Positions 1-10,159 of a stretch of DNA of 64,000 nucleotides are shown in pieces (positions within the stretch are counted from its first letter, which is position 1; each line of letters opens with the position of its first letter). Source of the DNA: Planctomycetota bacterium (GTDB taxonomy: Bacteria > Planctomycetota > GCA-002687715 > DRQF01); assembly GCA_020639295.1 (NCBI GenBank), contig JACKGY010000007.1:248001-312000 (forward strand). The letters run 5' to 3'. Position numbers and translations under genes: made by a program. The notes beneath the pieces were generated by a model. The model did not search any database, was not told where the DNA came from, and worked only from the letters and a program-made list of their open reading frames with translations.

Positions 1-178
1 CCGCTTTCGGGAGATCTTTATTCCCAATGACTTATGACCGCCGTCATTTTCGGAAGTTCAACTCACGCGGCGAGAAGACGGCGTGGCTCTGCTCGGACTC
101 TCGGCCGGCCTGCAGCCCTCATCACGTCTTGGCTCCCACATCGAAGCCTCCTCTCAGCCCACAAAGGGGCGTCTGGGA

Positions 179-205
179 TGAATCGGCCCGGGTTTCCCGG
201 AGACC
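179..205 (+). repeat. IS3-type terminal inverted repeat, left copy
   Basis: Lies 24 bp upstream of the orfA start chosen here, the usual place for the left end of an IS3 element. It pairs with 1954-1980 on the opposite strand at 26 of 27 positions. The 178 bp before it hold no supported gene. Confidence 0.7.
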
Positions 206-229
206 ACTTCTCTTGGGAGAATGGTCGTC

Positions 230-550
230 ATGGGAAGAATGAGCAAGTACTCGGCGGAGGTTCGCGAAAGAGCCGTCCGCATGGTCATGGAGCATCGGGC
301 CGAGCACGCTTCCGAATGGGAGGCGATCTGCTCGATCGCGGCGAAGATCGGCTGCTCGGCCGAGACGCTTCGGAAGTGGAAGCGGAGGGCCGAGGTGGAC
401 GGGGGCAGTCGTGACGGAGTCACGACTGCCGAGCGGCAGCGCGTGAAGGAACTCGAGCGCGAGAATCGCGAGCTTCGGCGCGCCAACCTGATCCTTCGCC
501 AAGCCTCCGCGTATTTCGCCCAGGCGGAGCTCGACCGCCGACAGAAGTGA
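230..550 (+). CDS. IS3-family transposase OrfA (helix-turn-helix)
   Basis: About 106 residues. The N-terminal half has the typical IS3 OrfA helix-turn-helix: KYSAEVRERAVRMV, then an IAAKIGCSAETLRKW recognition region. The C-terminal half is a leucine-zipper-like coiled coil with a VKELERENRELRRANLILR heptad pattern and the usual ASAYFAQAELDRR ending. Three in-frame ATGs lie at 221, 230 and 239; 230 has a GGGAGA sequence about 10 nt upstream. The protein would bind the IS ends and, through frameshifting, lead into OrfB. Its stop overlaps the first base of the orfB remnant. The gene is intact, but the catalytic OrfB is missing, so it cannot transpose by itself. Confidence 0.85.
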   Translation: MGRMSKYSAEVRERAVRMVMEHRAEHASEWEAICSIAAKIGCSAETLRKWKRRAEVDGGSRDGVTTAERQRVKELERENRELRRANLILRQASAYFAQAELDRRQK

Positions 551-612
551 TGGTCCGCTTCATCGACGAGCGTCGCGATGAGCATGGGGTCGAGGAGGAC
601 CAGAAGGTGTGA
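550..612 (+). pseudogene. IS3 orfB (DDE transposase) 5' remnant
   Basis: Starts at the ATG overlapping the orfA stop (TGATG). About 15 codons read MVRFIDERRDEHGVE, the normal start of an IS3 OrfB, and then the frame continues only EDQKV to a TGA. The rest of the approximately 280-residue integrase core (DDE motif) is absent from the next 1.4 kb. It is therefore a deletion remnant whose 3' part was replaced by the sequence leading to the toxin-antitoxin genes. Confidence 0.75.
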
Positions 613-757
613 GAGCAGCGTGATCAAAGACATGGAGACGGTTCCAGCGGGGCGGGTTTCGACCGTCTCGGCGAGGCCGATGAGGCGCCTCCGCGACCGG
701 GAGGTTGATCCAGATACCATGATCTGGTATTCTTCCGAAGCAACCACGGAGCCTCGC

Positions 758-1012
758 ATGGCCAAGAACACGTCCTTCATCCTGGGTGACCACTTCGACG
801 CCTTCGTGTCGGAGCAGGTCGAGTCCGGCCGGTACAAGAACGCCACCGACGTCATTCGCTCGGGCCTGCGCCTCCTTGAAGATCGCGAGGCGCGGATGAA
901 GGCGGTGCGAAAGGCGCTCGAGGACGGCGAGCTGAGCGGCGTCGCCGGCCCTCTGGATCTCGCGGAGATCAAGCGCCAGGCTCGCAAGGATGCCGGACTG
1001 CCCTCGACCTGA
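758..1012 (+). CDS. parD: ParD-family type II antitoxin
   Basis: 84 residues. The start MAKNTSFILGDHFDAFVSEQ fits the CC2985-type ParD family. The N-terminal ribbon-helix-helix (residues about 1-45, containing GRYKNATDVIRSGLRLLED) should dimerise and bind its own promoter. The remainder (DREARMKAVRKALEDGEL onward) is the toxin-binding tail. The ATG at 758 was chosen because the family begins here; the longer upstream frame reads through IS remnant sequence. The stop overlaps the parE start by one base, the usual antitoxin-first arrangement with translational coupling. Autoregulation is expected from the family, but no operator was identified. Confidence 0.88.
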   Translation: MAKNTSFILGDHFDAFVSEQVESGRYKNATDVIRSGLRLLEDREARMKAVRKALEDGELSGVAGPLDLAEIKRQARKDAGLPST

Positions 1013-1311
1013 TGCGCCGTCTGCTCGTCAGCAAGCGCGCCGAGAGGGACCTGAGGGAGATCTGGGTCTACAGCTTCAAGACCTGGGGCGAGACCCAGGC
1101 CGATCGTTACCTCGACCTGATCGAGAGCGGTCTCTGGACCTGCCGGGACGAGCCCGAGCGAGGCCGGTGCCGCGATGACATCAGGCCCGGCCATCGGTCG
1201 CTGCTGATCTCTCGCCACCTCGCCTTCTACACCGTCAGGGACGACGCGGTCGTCATCCAGCGCGTCTTGCACGGCAGCATGGACCCGGATCTGCACCTTG
1301 ACGACGACTGA
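1012..1311 (+). CDS. parE: ParE/RelE-superfamily toxin
   Basis: 99 residues. It begins MRRLLVSKRAERDLREIWVY, the first strand and helix of the RelE/ParE fold. It continues with the conserved WGETQADRYLDLIE helix, an RPGHRSLLISRHLAFYTV core and a VVIQRVLHGSMD C-terminal strand (R-x-LHG-xMD is typical of ParE). ParE toxins inhibit DNA gyrase; RelE relatives cleave mRNA. The sequence favours ParE through its partner and C-terminus. It overlaps the antitoxin stop by 1 nt. The reading frame looks complete and active. Confidence 0.88.
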   Translation: MRRLLVSKRAERDLREIWVYSFKTWGETQADRYLDLIESGLWTCRDEPERGRCRDDIRPGHRSLLISRHLAFYTVRDDAVVIQRVLHGSMDPDLHLDDD

Positions 1312-1385
1312 GCGACGGGGAGGCGTCGGGCGCTGAGCATCCGGCTCATCTCGGCAAGCGAACACAAGAAACGCGAGTCCGCAGG

Positions 1386-1604
1386 ATGAACTCGAAGATG
1401 AGAGACGAGTACGACTTCTCTAAGGGCAAGCGCGGCAAGTACGCCACGCGCTACGCCGAGGGCGCCAACGTTGTGGTCCTGGAACCGGATGTAGCCGAGC
1501 TCTTCCCCACCGCCGACGCCGTCAACCGCGCCCTCCGAGCGATCGCCGAGGTCGCGCCTCGACGGTCGGCGCCAAAGGCCAAGAAGAAGACCGGCAAGTC
1601 GTAG
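1386..1604 (+). CDS. Small hypothetical protein, possible antitoxin-like orphan
   Basis: 72 residues beginning MNSKMRDEYDFSKGKRGKYA, with a central VVVLEPDVAELFP stretch and a basic tail (APKAKKKTGKS). Short proteins starting with this DEYDFSKGxRGKYA pattern are common in bacteria and often sit beside RelE-like or DUF4258-like toxins, so an antitoxin-like or accessory role is possible, but no biochemical function is known to me. It starts 74 bp after parE and reads in the same direction, so it may be cotranscribed. The small size and the phrase match to a recognised family make it a real gene. Confidence 0.7.
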   Translation: MNSKMRDEYDFSKGKRGKYATRYAEGANVVVLEPDVAELFPTADAVNRALRAIAEVAPRRSAPKAKKKTGKS

Positions 1605-1674
1605 GGCGGGTCGGTCGGGCCAGTGATCCTCCGGTCGGCTACCGAGGAGAGGTGGCATCCACGCCGGAGAGTGT

Positions 1675-1855
1675 TTCGAACAGAGCCACGCCACCTCCAC
1701 CTCGGACCTCACGAGGTCCTGCTCTCACGCGAACCGCCCTTCCGGGCTCGACCTGGCGGGGCGGCTTGCCTTTGGCGCTGCAAGCGACAGTGTGCGCTCG
1801 TGCTGCGATTCGGCGCGTGGCATGGAGCCGAGCGGCGCGGGACTCGCCCGCGCGC
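1675..1855 (+). repeat. Dispersed two-hairpin element, copy A
   Basis: Related over about 180 bp to 3968-4152. Shared blocks are a CAGAGC-x-ACGCCACCTCCAC start, a GAGGTCC arm, CCGGGCTCGACCTGGC at the tip of a second hairpin (stem CCGCC/GGCGG, 1734-1764), then CAGTGTGCGC and GACTCGCCC. In copy A the first hairpin is GGACCTC/GAGGTCC. It lies 71 bp after a gene end. Confidence 0.6.
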
Positions 1856-1953
1856 CTACGGCAACCCCCTGGCCGTGAATCCGTCCTTCCTCCGCTCGCT
1901 GTCTTCGTTTTCCGGAGACTTCGCCTCGGAAGTCCCGTTCTTCCGAGAGAGAG

Positions 1954-1980
1954 GGTCTCCGGGGAACCCGGGCCGATTCA
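1954..1980 (-). repeat. IS3-type terminal inverted repeat, right copy
   Basis: Reverse complement matches 179-205 at 26 of 27 positions. Similarity continues past the repeat toward the inside of the segment (16 of the next 22 positions), resembling the leader of orfA. It is therefore probably the left end of a second, inverted IS3 copy. Confidence 0.65.
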
Positions 1981-2097
1981 GACTCCGACTTACCCCGGCT
2001 TGGAGAAGGGTAAAGGACGGCTGACTTCGGCCCCGGATGGTGGACCACAGAGGATGACCGCACTATCATCCACGTTCCAGCACCCGAGAGGACAACC

Positions 2098-3957
2098 ATG
2101 AGACCCCATCACGCCTTGCTTGCTCTGGTCTTGCTGTCGTCGACGATCAGCGGCCAGATCACCGTCAATGGTTCCGGTTCATTCTCGACGATCCAACTCG
2201 CCATCGACGCGGCTCCGAACGGCGCCACCATCGATCTGCCACCCGGCACCTATGTCGAAAACCTGCACATCGTCGGGAAACACCTTGCCATTCAGGGAAG
2301 CGGCCCGGGTGTCACGTTCATCGATGGCTCGGGTGCCCAGGACCGTTGCATCGAGATCCTGGATCCTGGCGCCGGTCGTACGACGCTCCGGGACCTGACG
2401 ATCGAGAACGGGTCGGCATTCCCATTCAGCACGCCAACGACAGGCCTGAGGTCCTACGGTGGTGGGGTCTACGCCTGGATGAGCCTGGATTTCACACCCT
2501 TCACGATCAGCCTCGAGAACTGCGTCGTGCGCAACTGCAGCGCGGGCATCGGCGCCGGCATCGCAGCCTATGGATCGCCAACCACTCCGGTAAAACTCGA
2601 GGTCGCACACAGCACGATCAGAGACAACCTTCCGAAGCCGAATTCCGGCATCCTCGCGGGAACACCTCAAGGCATCGGCATCCTCTGCCAGGAGGGTGCC
2701 GAGATCACCGACAGCGTGTTTCAGAACAACCGAGGGGATTCAACTCCGTTCGTCACGAGCACCTTGGCCGGCGGGTTGGACATCTTCCCCACCGATGTCG
2801 GCAACACCGCCCCACCCGTCACGACGCTGATAGACAACTGCACATTCGATGGCAACGTGACCAACGATGGCAGCGCCATCCTCGGAGTCGTGAAGAACAT
2901 CGTCAGGATCGAAAACTGTCGCTTCACGAACAACCTCGCAGAGAAGACGACCATCAATCTGGAGGGCCTGGGAACTGCGCATCCTCAGGGTGCAATGGTC
3001 GAGCTTCGCAACTGTCTCATCGTTCGGAACTACTGCGATCCGGCATGGCCATTCAGTCGGATCCTGGATCTTGATCACCTGAGGGGGCTCGACATCAGGA
3101 ACTGCACGGTTACATCCAACACCTGCCGAGAAGCTCTCTTCACCCGACCTCTCTTCTATCAACCCGGTGGCGGAGCCACGCAGATCGCGAACTCAATCTT
3201 CAGCAACAACTTCATCGGCAACTTGACGATCGACGGTATCGACCCTTTGAGCATTGGAGTCAGCTACTCGTTGCTCGAAGGTGGGCAGGTCGGCGGAGGA
3301 GTTCTTCCCCCCTCAGGTCTGGTCAATGTCCTTGACCTGGACCCCGCGTTCGTTGACCCGCTCGCCGGCGATTTTCGACTGCGCCCAGGTTCGCCCTGTG
3401 TCGATTCCGGTTCGCCATCTCTCAGTCCTGCACCATTCGACATCGACGGCAATCCGCGCACGGCAGGAGCCCAGGTCGACATGGGCTGTTTCGAACTGCA
3501 GATGCTCGACCCCGGCGCTGATTTTGGGGGAACGGGAGCCGCAAGCGGTGTGCTGAAGTTCAATGCCTCGACCGGCGGCGTGAATCGCAGCGTTGCGGTC
3601 GATGCCGGGAGCACCTGCACGCTCTCGGTCGACGCCCCCACCCCGGGCATCATGTCTCCGTTCATTCTCTGGGGCTATCTCGGAGTACCCGGGTCAGGCG
3701 ACTCTTTCGCGATCGACTTCGCCGGGGGCAACATGGCCTTCACGCCACATCTCGTCGATCTCGGCAACGCACTGTTGTTCACCTTCTCAAACAACCTGCT
3801 CACGCCGAATTCGGGGCTGATCTTCTCGACGCCGGCCCCCTGGTCCATCACCGGTCCTTGCGCCCCCTTCCCCATCACGATGACCTTGCAGGGGCTCATC
3901 GCTGACGGCACGGGGCCGCTGGAGATCACCAACGCCATCACCTTGCATGCGCGCTGA
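2098..3957 (+). CDS. Secreted right-handed beta-helix protein with C-terminal sorting-like module
   Basis: 619 residues. A signal peptide (residues 1-19, ending SGQ) is followed by the classic pectin-lyase-like entry: FSTIQLAIDAAPNGATIDLPP, then YVENLHIVGKHLAIQGSG. About 350 residues of beta-helix coils follow, rich in I-x-N-C and F-x-N-N turns. A linker DIDGNPRTAGAQVDMGCFEL (about residues 449-468) is a choice-of-anchor-Q-like element. The last 120 residues form a module shared with four other proteins here, ending ITNAITLHAR. The start has a good GAGAGGACAACC ribosome site. The third codon position is visibly less GC-rich than in its paralogue 0.9 kb downstream, suggesting different ancestry. 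The likely role is polysaccharide binding or cleavage, or a surface structure; no catalytic residues could be assigned. Confidence 0.85.
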   Translation: MRPHHALLALVLLSSTISGQITVNGSGSFSTIQLAIDAAPNGATIDLPPGTYVENLHIVGKHLAIQGSGPGVTFIDGSGAQDRCIEILDPGAGRTTLRDLTIENGSAFPFSTPTTGLRSYGGGVYAWMSLDFTPFTISLENCVVRNCSAGIGAGIAAYGSPTTPVKLEVAHSTIRDNLPKPNSGILAGTPQGIGILCQEGAEITDSVFQNNRGDSTPFVTSTLAGGLDIFPTDVGNTAPPVTTLIDNCTFDGNVTNDGSAILGVVKNIVRIENCRFTNNLAEKTTINLEGLGTAHPQGAMVELRNCLIVRNYCDPAWPFSRILDLDHLRGLDIRNCTVTSNTCREALFTRPLFYQPGGGATQIANSIFSNNFIGNLTIDGIDPLSIGVSYSLLEGGQVGGGVLPPSGLVNVLDLDPAFVDPLAGDFRLRPGSPCVDSGSPSLSPAPFDIDGNPRTAGAQVDMGCFELQMLDPGADFGGTGAASGVLKFNASTGGVNRSVAVDAGSTCTLSVDAPTPGIMSPFILWGYLGVPGSGDSFAIDFAGGNMAFTPHLVDLGNALLFTFSNNLLTPNSGLIFSTPAPWSITGPCAPFPITMTLQGLIADGTGPLEITNAITLHAR

Positions 3958-4811
3958 GCGGAGCGGAATTCGATCAGAGCGACGCCACCTCCACTTTGGA
4001 ACTTCCGAGGTCCAGCTCGGAAGCAGAGCGCCCTGCCGGGCTCGACCTGGCAGGGTGCCTTCGCTTCGAAGCTGAAGGCCCAGTGTGCGCCCGTGTTGTG
4101 CTTCGCTTCGCGACGAAAAGTCGGACTCCACGAGACTCGCCCCCCGCGACTCGCGCGACCACTTCATCCCGATTCGGCCCCTCCTTCGCCCTCGTTCCGT
4201 CTCCATGACACGTCGTCCTGGAAGTTCCGTTCTCGGGGAGCATCGAGCCGCAACGACCTACGACGTCGGCCTTCTCGGGACGTTCAGGTCGCGCGGCGAG
4301 CAGAAGCCATCGCGAGGTCCCGCGGGTTGCTCTCTCGTCGGCTGCGGTGTTCCGCTGAACCTTCGCACCGAGCCATCGTTCTGCAGACCTGCTTGCTCCA
4401 GTCGAACGAAGTACGGCGTCAAGGTACGGCGTCAAGCACAGTTCTTCGGGCGGCGCCATCGGCGGTGGCACCGGCAGCTCTGGAGGGCAGTCTCTTTGAG
4501 TTCTGCCCACCAAGGGCCCGGCGATATCGCGCTGTCGGCCCTCGGCGGTGTCGTCTGTATTCGTGCCTCGAAGGCACCTCCGGCCAAGCCGGGCTCGGGC
4601 AGCCGCGGGCAGGTTCGGACGGGCCGCAGGAGGCGCCGATCTCCGTTCGGTGACGACTGACCCGCGGGGGCCCGATCGGAGGCGGCGGTCGGCCTGCCCA
4701 CGACCGCGCCACCTCGCCGCCAACCGGCCCGCGAAATGGAAGTCCCTTGCCAGGGCGCGTCCGGAACGTGATGCTCGGCGGCTCATACACCCCCACTGGA
4801 AGCTCCGCGAC
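3958..4811. other. Gene-free stretch with dispersed element B
   Basis: Open frames exist on both strands, but none resembles a known protein or has a ribosome site I trust. Contents: element B (3968-4152) and a perfect 13-bp tandem duplication (GTACGGCGTCAAG) at 4411-4423 and 4424-4436. Confidence 0.5.
3968..4152 (+). repeat. Dispersed two-hairpin element, copy B
   Basis: Starts 11 bp after the stop of the preceding gene. Its second hairpin is strong: GCGCCCTGCC at 4028-4037 pairs with GGCAGGGTGC at 4049-4058 (one G-T pair), with GGGCTCGACCT in the loop. It shares the loop and flanking blocks with copy A. Confidence 0.6.
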
Positions 4812-6554
4812 ATGAACAGAACCATCTTGCTGGCCGTCCTCCTGACGGCATCCGCACTGTCCGCCCATGCCCAGACCACTCACTTCGTCCCGAGCGCCAC
4901 GACGCCGTCGATCCAGTCCGCGATCGACGCGGCCGGAAGCGGTGATCTGATCCAGATCGCCGCCGGCGTCTATGCCGAGAACCTCCTCATCGTCGGCAAG
5001 GACCTGACTCTTCAGGGTGCCGGCATGAACCTGACCTCGATCCATGCGGGCTCCGGCGTGGGCTTCATGCTCAGCTCTGGGGCGAGCGGCAAGACGGTCA
5101 TGCGGGACCTCGAGATCGTCGGTGGCAGCCCCGCCGGCATCGTCGGCGGCTTCGGCGTCGATCTCGATCTGCTCTCGGTCCGCATCACGGGATCGGTCGG
5201 CTACGGCGTGGACTTCCGCCCGGCCAGGAACTTGCTCATCGAGGACTCGGAGATCGTCGGCGTCACCGGAACCGCCAGTTTCGGCGCCGCCAACATCGGC
5301 GGCGGCGTCAGCACGGCAGCGGGAACGCTCACGATCCGGCGCAGTCTCTTCGCGATGAACGACTTCAACAGCAACTTCGTCGTGGCATTCCCCTATGTGG
5401 TGTCGAAGATCGTCGATGCCCTGACCCTCGGCGGCGACGTCCTGATCGAGGACTGCGAATTCCGCGACAACGACGCCGCGACGAGCGTCTTCCTCGAGAC
5501 CGACGGCGCGGCCAGGATCACCGGCTGTCGCATCGTCGACAGCACCCACTTCGGCGGTCCGGTGCTGGCCATGGTGGGGGATCTGGGCAACTTCCTGGAG
5601 GATTCGCTGATCGCCGGCAACTCGACGGCATCCGTGAACATCCTCTACCTCGACGACGAATCCACGCTCGAGAGGGTGACGATCGCCGGCAACGTCAACG
5701 TCAGCTCTCCCAGCTCGTCCGCCGTCAACCTCGTCGACACGAACTTCGTACCGGTGCACTCGCACCTCCGCTCGACGGTCATTTCCGGCAACACCACCAA
5801 CGTCGTGGCGGTGGCAACCAACGACATGCTGACGATCGAGAACTGCCTGCTGCGGGACGGCTTCATGGTGCCGACATTCAGCGGGGCACCGATCTACAGC
5901 CCGGCGATCTCCGCAACCGACCTGCTGGTCGGCCTCGAAGCAGGCTTCAGAGATCCGACGACGGAGGACTTCTCGCTCCTGGCGGGCTCGCCGGCGGTGG
6001 ATACCGGCATCGCGGGCCCTGGCGCGCCGACGAGCGATCTCGACGGCAACGCCCGCATCGTCGGCAGCGGCATCGACATGGGTTGCTTCGAGCTCCAGAA
6101 CCAGGACCCCGGTCCGAGCTACGCTGGCACCACCTCGATGGCGAACGTCCTCACCTTCAACGGAACGAGCGGCGGCTTGACCCGCAGCGTCACGGTCGAT
6201 GCCGGCAGCATCGCGACCATCGCGGTCGACACCCCGGTCCCGGGAACGATCAGCCCCTTCATCATCTGGGGCTACCTGGGCGTGCCGGGTGCCGCCGAGT
6301 CCTTCGCGATACCCTTCGCCGGCGGCGACATGGCCTTCCTTCCCCACCTGCTCGACGTCGGGAACCCCGTGCTCTTCACCTTCACCAACAACCTGCTCGC
6401 ACCGGGCTCGGGCCTGCTCTATTCGACGCCCGCGCCCTGGTCGGCGACGGGCCCCTGCGTGCCCTTCCCGATCACGATGACCCTGCAAGGACTCATCTTC
6501 GATGGCAGCGGGCCTCTGCGGATCACGAACGCGATCACGCTACACACGCGTTGA
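4812..6554 (+). CDS. Secreted right-handed beta-helix protein with C-terminal sorting-like module
   Basis: 580 residues from the ATG that opens a clear signal peptide (MNRTILLAVLLTASALSAHA, cut before QTT). A longer in-frame extension exists but would bury the signal. After the signal come VPSATTPSIQSAIDAAGSGD and VYAENLLIVGKDLTLQGAG, then beta-helix coils to about residue 390. The SDLDGNARIVGSGIDMGCFE linker comes next. The 120-residue C-terminal module contains WGYLGVPG, FAGGDMAFLPHLLDVG, TFTNNLLAPGSGLLYS and the terminal ITNAITLHTR. It is a close paralogue of the preceding gene but with strongly GC-biased wobble positions. Surface or secreted location is inferred; no enzymatic activity is assigned. 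Confidence 0.85.
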   Translation: MNRTILLAVLLTASALSAHAQTTHFVPSATTPSIQSAIDAAGSGDLIQIAAGVYAENLLIVGKDLTLQGAGMNLTSIHAGSGVGFMLSSGASGKTVMRDLEIVGGSPAGIVGGFGVDLDLLSVRITGSVGYGVDFRPARNLLIEDSEIVGVTGTASFGAANIGGGVSTAAGTLTIRRSLFAMNDFNSNFVVAFPYVVSKIVDALTLGGDVLIEDCEFRDNDAATSVFLETDGAARITGCRIVDSTHFGGPVLAMVGDLGNFLEDSLIAGNSTASVNILYLDDESTLERVTIAGNVNVSSPSSSAVNLVDTNFVPVHSHLRSTVISGNTTNVVAVATNDMLTIENCLLRDGFMVPTFSGAPIYSPAISATDLLVGLEAGFRDPTTEDFSLLAGSPAVDTGIAGPGAPTSDLDGNARIVGSGIDMGCFELQNQDPGPSYAGTTSMANVLTFNGTSGGLTRSVTVDAGSIATIAVDTPVPGTISPFIIWGYLGVPGAAESFAIPFAGGDMAFLPHLLDVGNPVLFTFTNNLLAPGSGLLYSTPAPWSATGPCVPFPITMTLQGLIFDGSGPLRITNAITLHTR

Positions 6555-6570
6555 ATTGAGATTGCCTCGA

Positions 6571-6665
6571 TTGGAGTGCCGCGACCTCGGCGACGAGTCC
6601 CGCCGAGGTCCGGCCTTCAAGTCGACCATCCTGTCTGGTCCGACCTGGCCAAACGGGGCCCATGC
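6571..6665 (+). repeat. Dispersed two-hairpin element, copy C (diverged)
   Basis: Begins 17 bp after a stop codon. The first hairpin is perfect over 10 bp (GACCTCGGCG at 6583-6592 with CGCCGAGGTC at 6601-6610). The second part keeps CTGGTCCGACCTGGCC, matching the loop region of copies A and B, but its stem is degraded. Confidence 0.45.
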
Positions 6666-6885
6666 CGGTCGTCGAGCCGTGGGCGATCAGAAGGTGTCGA
6701 GGGGCCGGGTCTCGACGAGATCCCTCGGGAGGTCGAGAGGCGCTGCCCGATCGGGAGCCGAGACCGAGGTGGTAGGACGGAACGCGGCGGCAGCCAGTTC
6801 AGAAGGCCGCCGACCGGGACGACGGCAGCGGGTTCATTCAACCGGAGACTGTGATCGGTCACGAGAAGCGGCGTTCGAAAACGCG

Positions 6886-6905
6886 CCGCCGCCTTACGGC
6901 GGCGG
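6886..6905 (-). terminator. Rho-independent-type hairpin for the kinase gene
   Basis: CCGCCGCC and GGCGGCGG form an 8-bp stem around TTAC. On the minus strand it is followed by GCGCGTTTTCG. It lies 36 bp beyond the stop of the kinase gene. Confidence 0.5.
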
Positions 6906-6941
6906 ACTCGGAAGAGGGAAGAGGGCAAAGAACCAAGGGAA

Positions 6942-8771
<1,830 letters not shown>

Positions 8772-9439
8772 GGTCGTGTCCTAAGCTGGGTGGCCACGGG
8801 GCCGCGGATGCCTGGCCCGATCCTGCCATAGGGCAGGGATCAGGTGAACTCGGCCGAGCGGGAACGGGCGGCCAACGGCAGCACGCCTTCCCCTCCCCGG
8901 GGCCCCCTATCCGCAGGCCCCGGGCGCATATTCAGCTCCGATTGCCGCGATTTCGGCCAGATTGCCCGACCATGACCCAGCGGGACAGGGCAGGTCGCGA
9001 CCCGTCCCCGACCGCCCCTCCCCTTCCCGGCTCGCCGGGCCCGACCCGTCATGCGGCCACGAACCTCGTGAAGCTGGCCGACGAGACGATCGGCCTCACT
9101 CGGCCGGACCGGTTCCTGGATCGGGCGAGTCATCCGGCCGCGTGGCGGCAGAACCGAGCATTCGGTGCTACTCAGCACCTTCTCGACCTCCCGGTCTTGA
9201 AGCGACCTCCCGGCGGCGTCCCCGCATCCGAAGTGGGGCTCGCTTCTCGTTGGCCCATTCCCCTCCGCGGAGTAGGCTGATCCCGACGGGCCCGGACGAC
9301 TCGCCAGTCGCCGCTCGAGCGCGACGACGGACACTCGCACGAAGTCAGGCGATCGATTCCATCAATGATGCCGCGCACCTGAGGACGTCGTTCGAAACAG
9401 CGAGCCGCGGAACGGGGCCGCGGGATGTGAGCCTACGAG
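8772..9439. other. Gene-free stretch with one strong stem-loop
   Basis: Divergent region of about 670 bp. It holds a perfect 9-bp stem (CCCGGGGCC at 8897-8905 with GGCCCCGGG at 8917-8925, 11-nt loop) without a T tract. Short open frames were examined and not accepted. Nothing else was recognised. Confidence 0.5.
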
Positions 9440-9922
9440 ATGAAGAACCGAAGTCGACTTCCTGGCTACCTCGCTTGCTTCGTGCTCGGCGTCATCGCTT
9501 GCGCCCTGTTTCAGTGGAGCACGGGGCTCCTCGACCTTCGCGGTCAGGACCGGCGTCCGATGGATGCCGCTGACCCACGCACCGAGGAAGACCTCGTCCG
9601 GAGCTTCGTCGATGGCGCGAAGAGAGAAGTCATCAATGACGCGCTCTCACCGGACGGCAAGTGGCGACTGGTCTGCGTCCACGTGGCCTTCCCGACTCAC
9701 GGCGTTCGAGACTACGACGTGCTCTGGATCGGTCCCGCGGACACCCCACCCGAGCTGACCCCGCTCTTGCGCGCCTATCACGGGGTCCGAATGCCGCTCG
9801 GATCCCTGTGCAACGCCGACCCCGTGTGGGCGGATGGCGGACGAGTTTCGCTCGCCAGCCTGTTGCGTAGCGAGTACGTGATCCGACTGAACGGCGGTGA
9901 GATCCTCCTCCGGCCTCGCTGA
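9440..9922 (+). CDS. Hypothetical membrane-anchored or secreted protein
   Basis: 160 residues. The N-terminus MKNRSRLPGYLACFVLGVIACALFQW is basic then hydrophobic, giving either a signal anchor or an uncleaved signal peptide. The outer part begins with a charged stretch and then SPDGKWRLVCVHVAF, followed by YDVLWIGPADTPPELTPLLRAY and a beta-rich tail ending GGEILLRPR. I recognise no family. It stands alone between a divergent kinase and the end of the convergent secreted-protein cluster. The ribosome site is weak, so the start is only moderately sure. Confidence 0.6.
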   Translation: MKNRSRLPGYLACFVLGVIACALFQWSTGLLDLRGQDRRPMDAADPRTEEDLVRSFVDGAKREVINDALSPDGKWRLVCVHVAFPTHGVRDYDVLWIGPADTPPELTPLLRAYHGVRMPLGSLCNADPVWADGGRVSLASLLRSEYVIRLNGGEILLRPR

Positions 9923-10099
9923 TCGGCGTCGTCGAATCCAGCCACGCAACGTCAACCCTCCAAGGCCCCGGAGCGACCTCCCGCATTGCGGTCACCAATC
10001 CCGAGACCCGAGTGGCCCGATCTGGCATCCTGGCCCATCGAGGTGCCCGATTGGCGCCTTCTCGGAATCTGGTGCGCCTCGATCGATCCGGCGCGAAGG

Positions 10100-10133
10100 A
10101 AGGGGCGGCGAATCGCGAGACTCGCCGCCCCTT
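10100..10133 (-). terminator. Terminator hairpin of the first tandem paralogue
   Basis: A perfect 12-bp stem (AAGGGGCGGCGA with TCGCCGCCCCTT) and 10-nt loop, 27 bp past the stop. The same GGGCGGCGAGTC theme is found after the two neighbouring paralogues. Confidence 0.7.
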
Positions 10134-10159
10134 CGAGATCACGACGCCGACGGCGTGGC

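Larger units (their letters stand above)
179..1980. mobile_element. Segment bracketed by inverted IS3-type ends, carrying orfA remnant and ParDE
   Basis: A 27-bp sequence at 179-205 recurs in inverted orientation at 1954-1980 with a single mismatch (26/27). It begins TGAATCGGCCCGGG and ends CGGAGACC, which is the style of IS3-family terminal repeats. Weaker similarity continues about 22 bp inward on both sides, so the right end looks like a second inverted left end and not a true IS3 right end. The enclosed 1.8 kb holds an orfA, a destroyed orfB, a ParD/ParE pair and one small gene. No matching 3-bp target duplication is visible (GGA on the left, GAC on the right), so this is probably a rearranged remnant. 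Mobility today is doubtful. Confidence 0.6.
1605..2097. other. Gene-free stretch holding dispersed element A and the right IS end
   Basis: No supported gene. It contains element A (1675-1855) and the inverted IS3-type end (1954-1980). A possible -10 box TATCAT at 2064-2069 precedes the next gene, without a convincing -35. Confidence 0.6.
6555..6941. other. Convergent intergenic stretch with element C and a terminator
   Basis: Lies between two converging genes. It holds dispersed element C close to the upstream stop and a hairpin serving the minus-strand kinase. No gene is supported. Confidence 0.55.

Noticed and set aside
154..1365. Long minus-strand frame across the IS3 and ParDE genes
   Set aside because: Antisense of three recognisable genes; the product is low-complexity and unlike any protein.
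4085..4660. Overlapping long frames on both strands downstream of element B
   Set aside because: They are arginine-rich, lack ribosome sites and recognisable families, and arise from high GC content and the repeat.
8840..9340. Minus-strand frame of 166 codons in the gap before the membrane-anchored unknown
   Set aside because: Composition is Arg/Gly/Pro-rich like the other shadow frames; no coding-type third-position bias or homology was seen.
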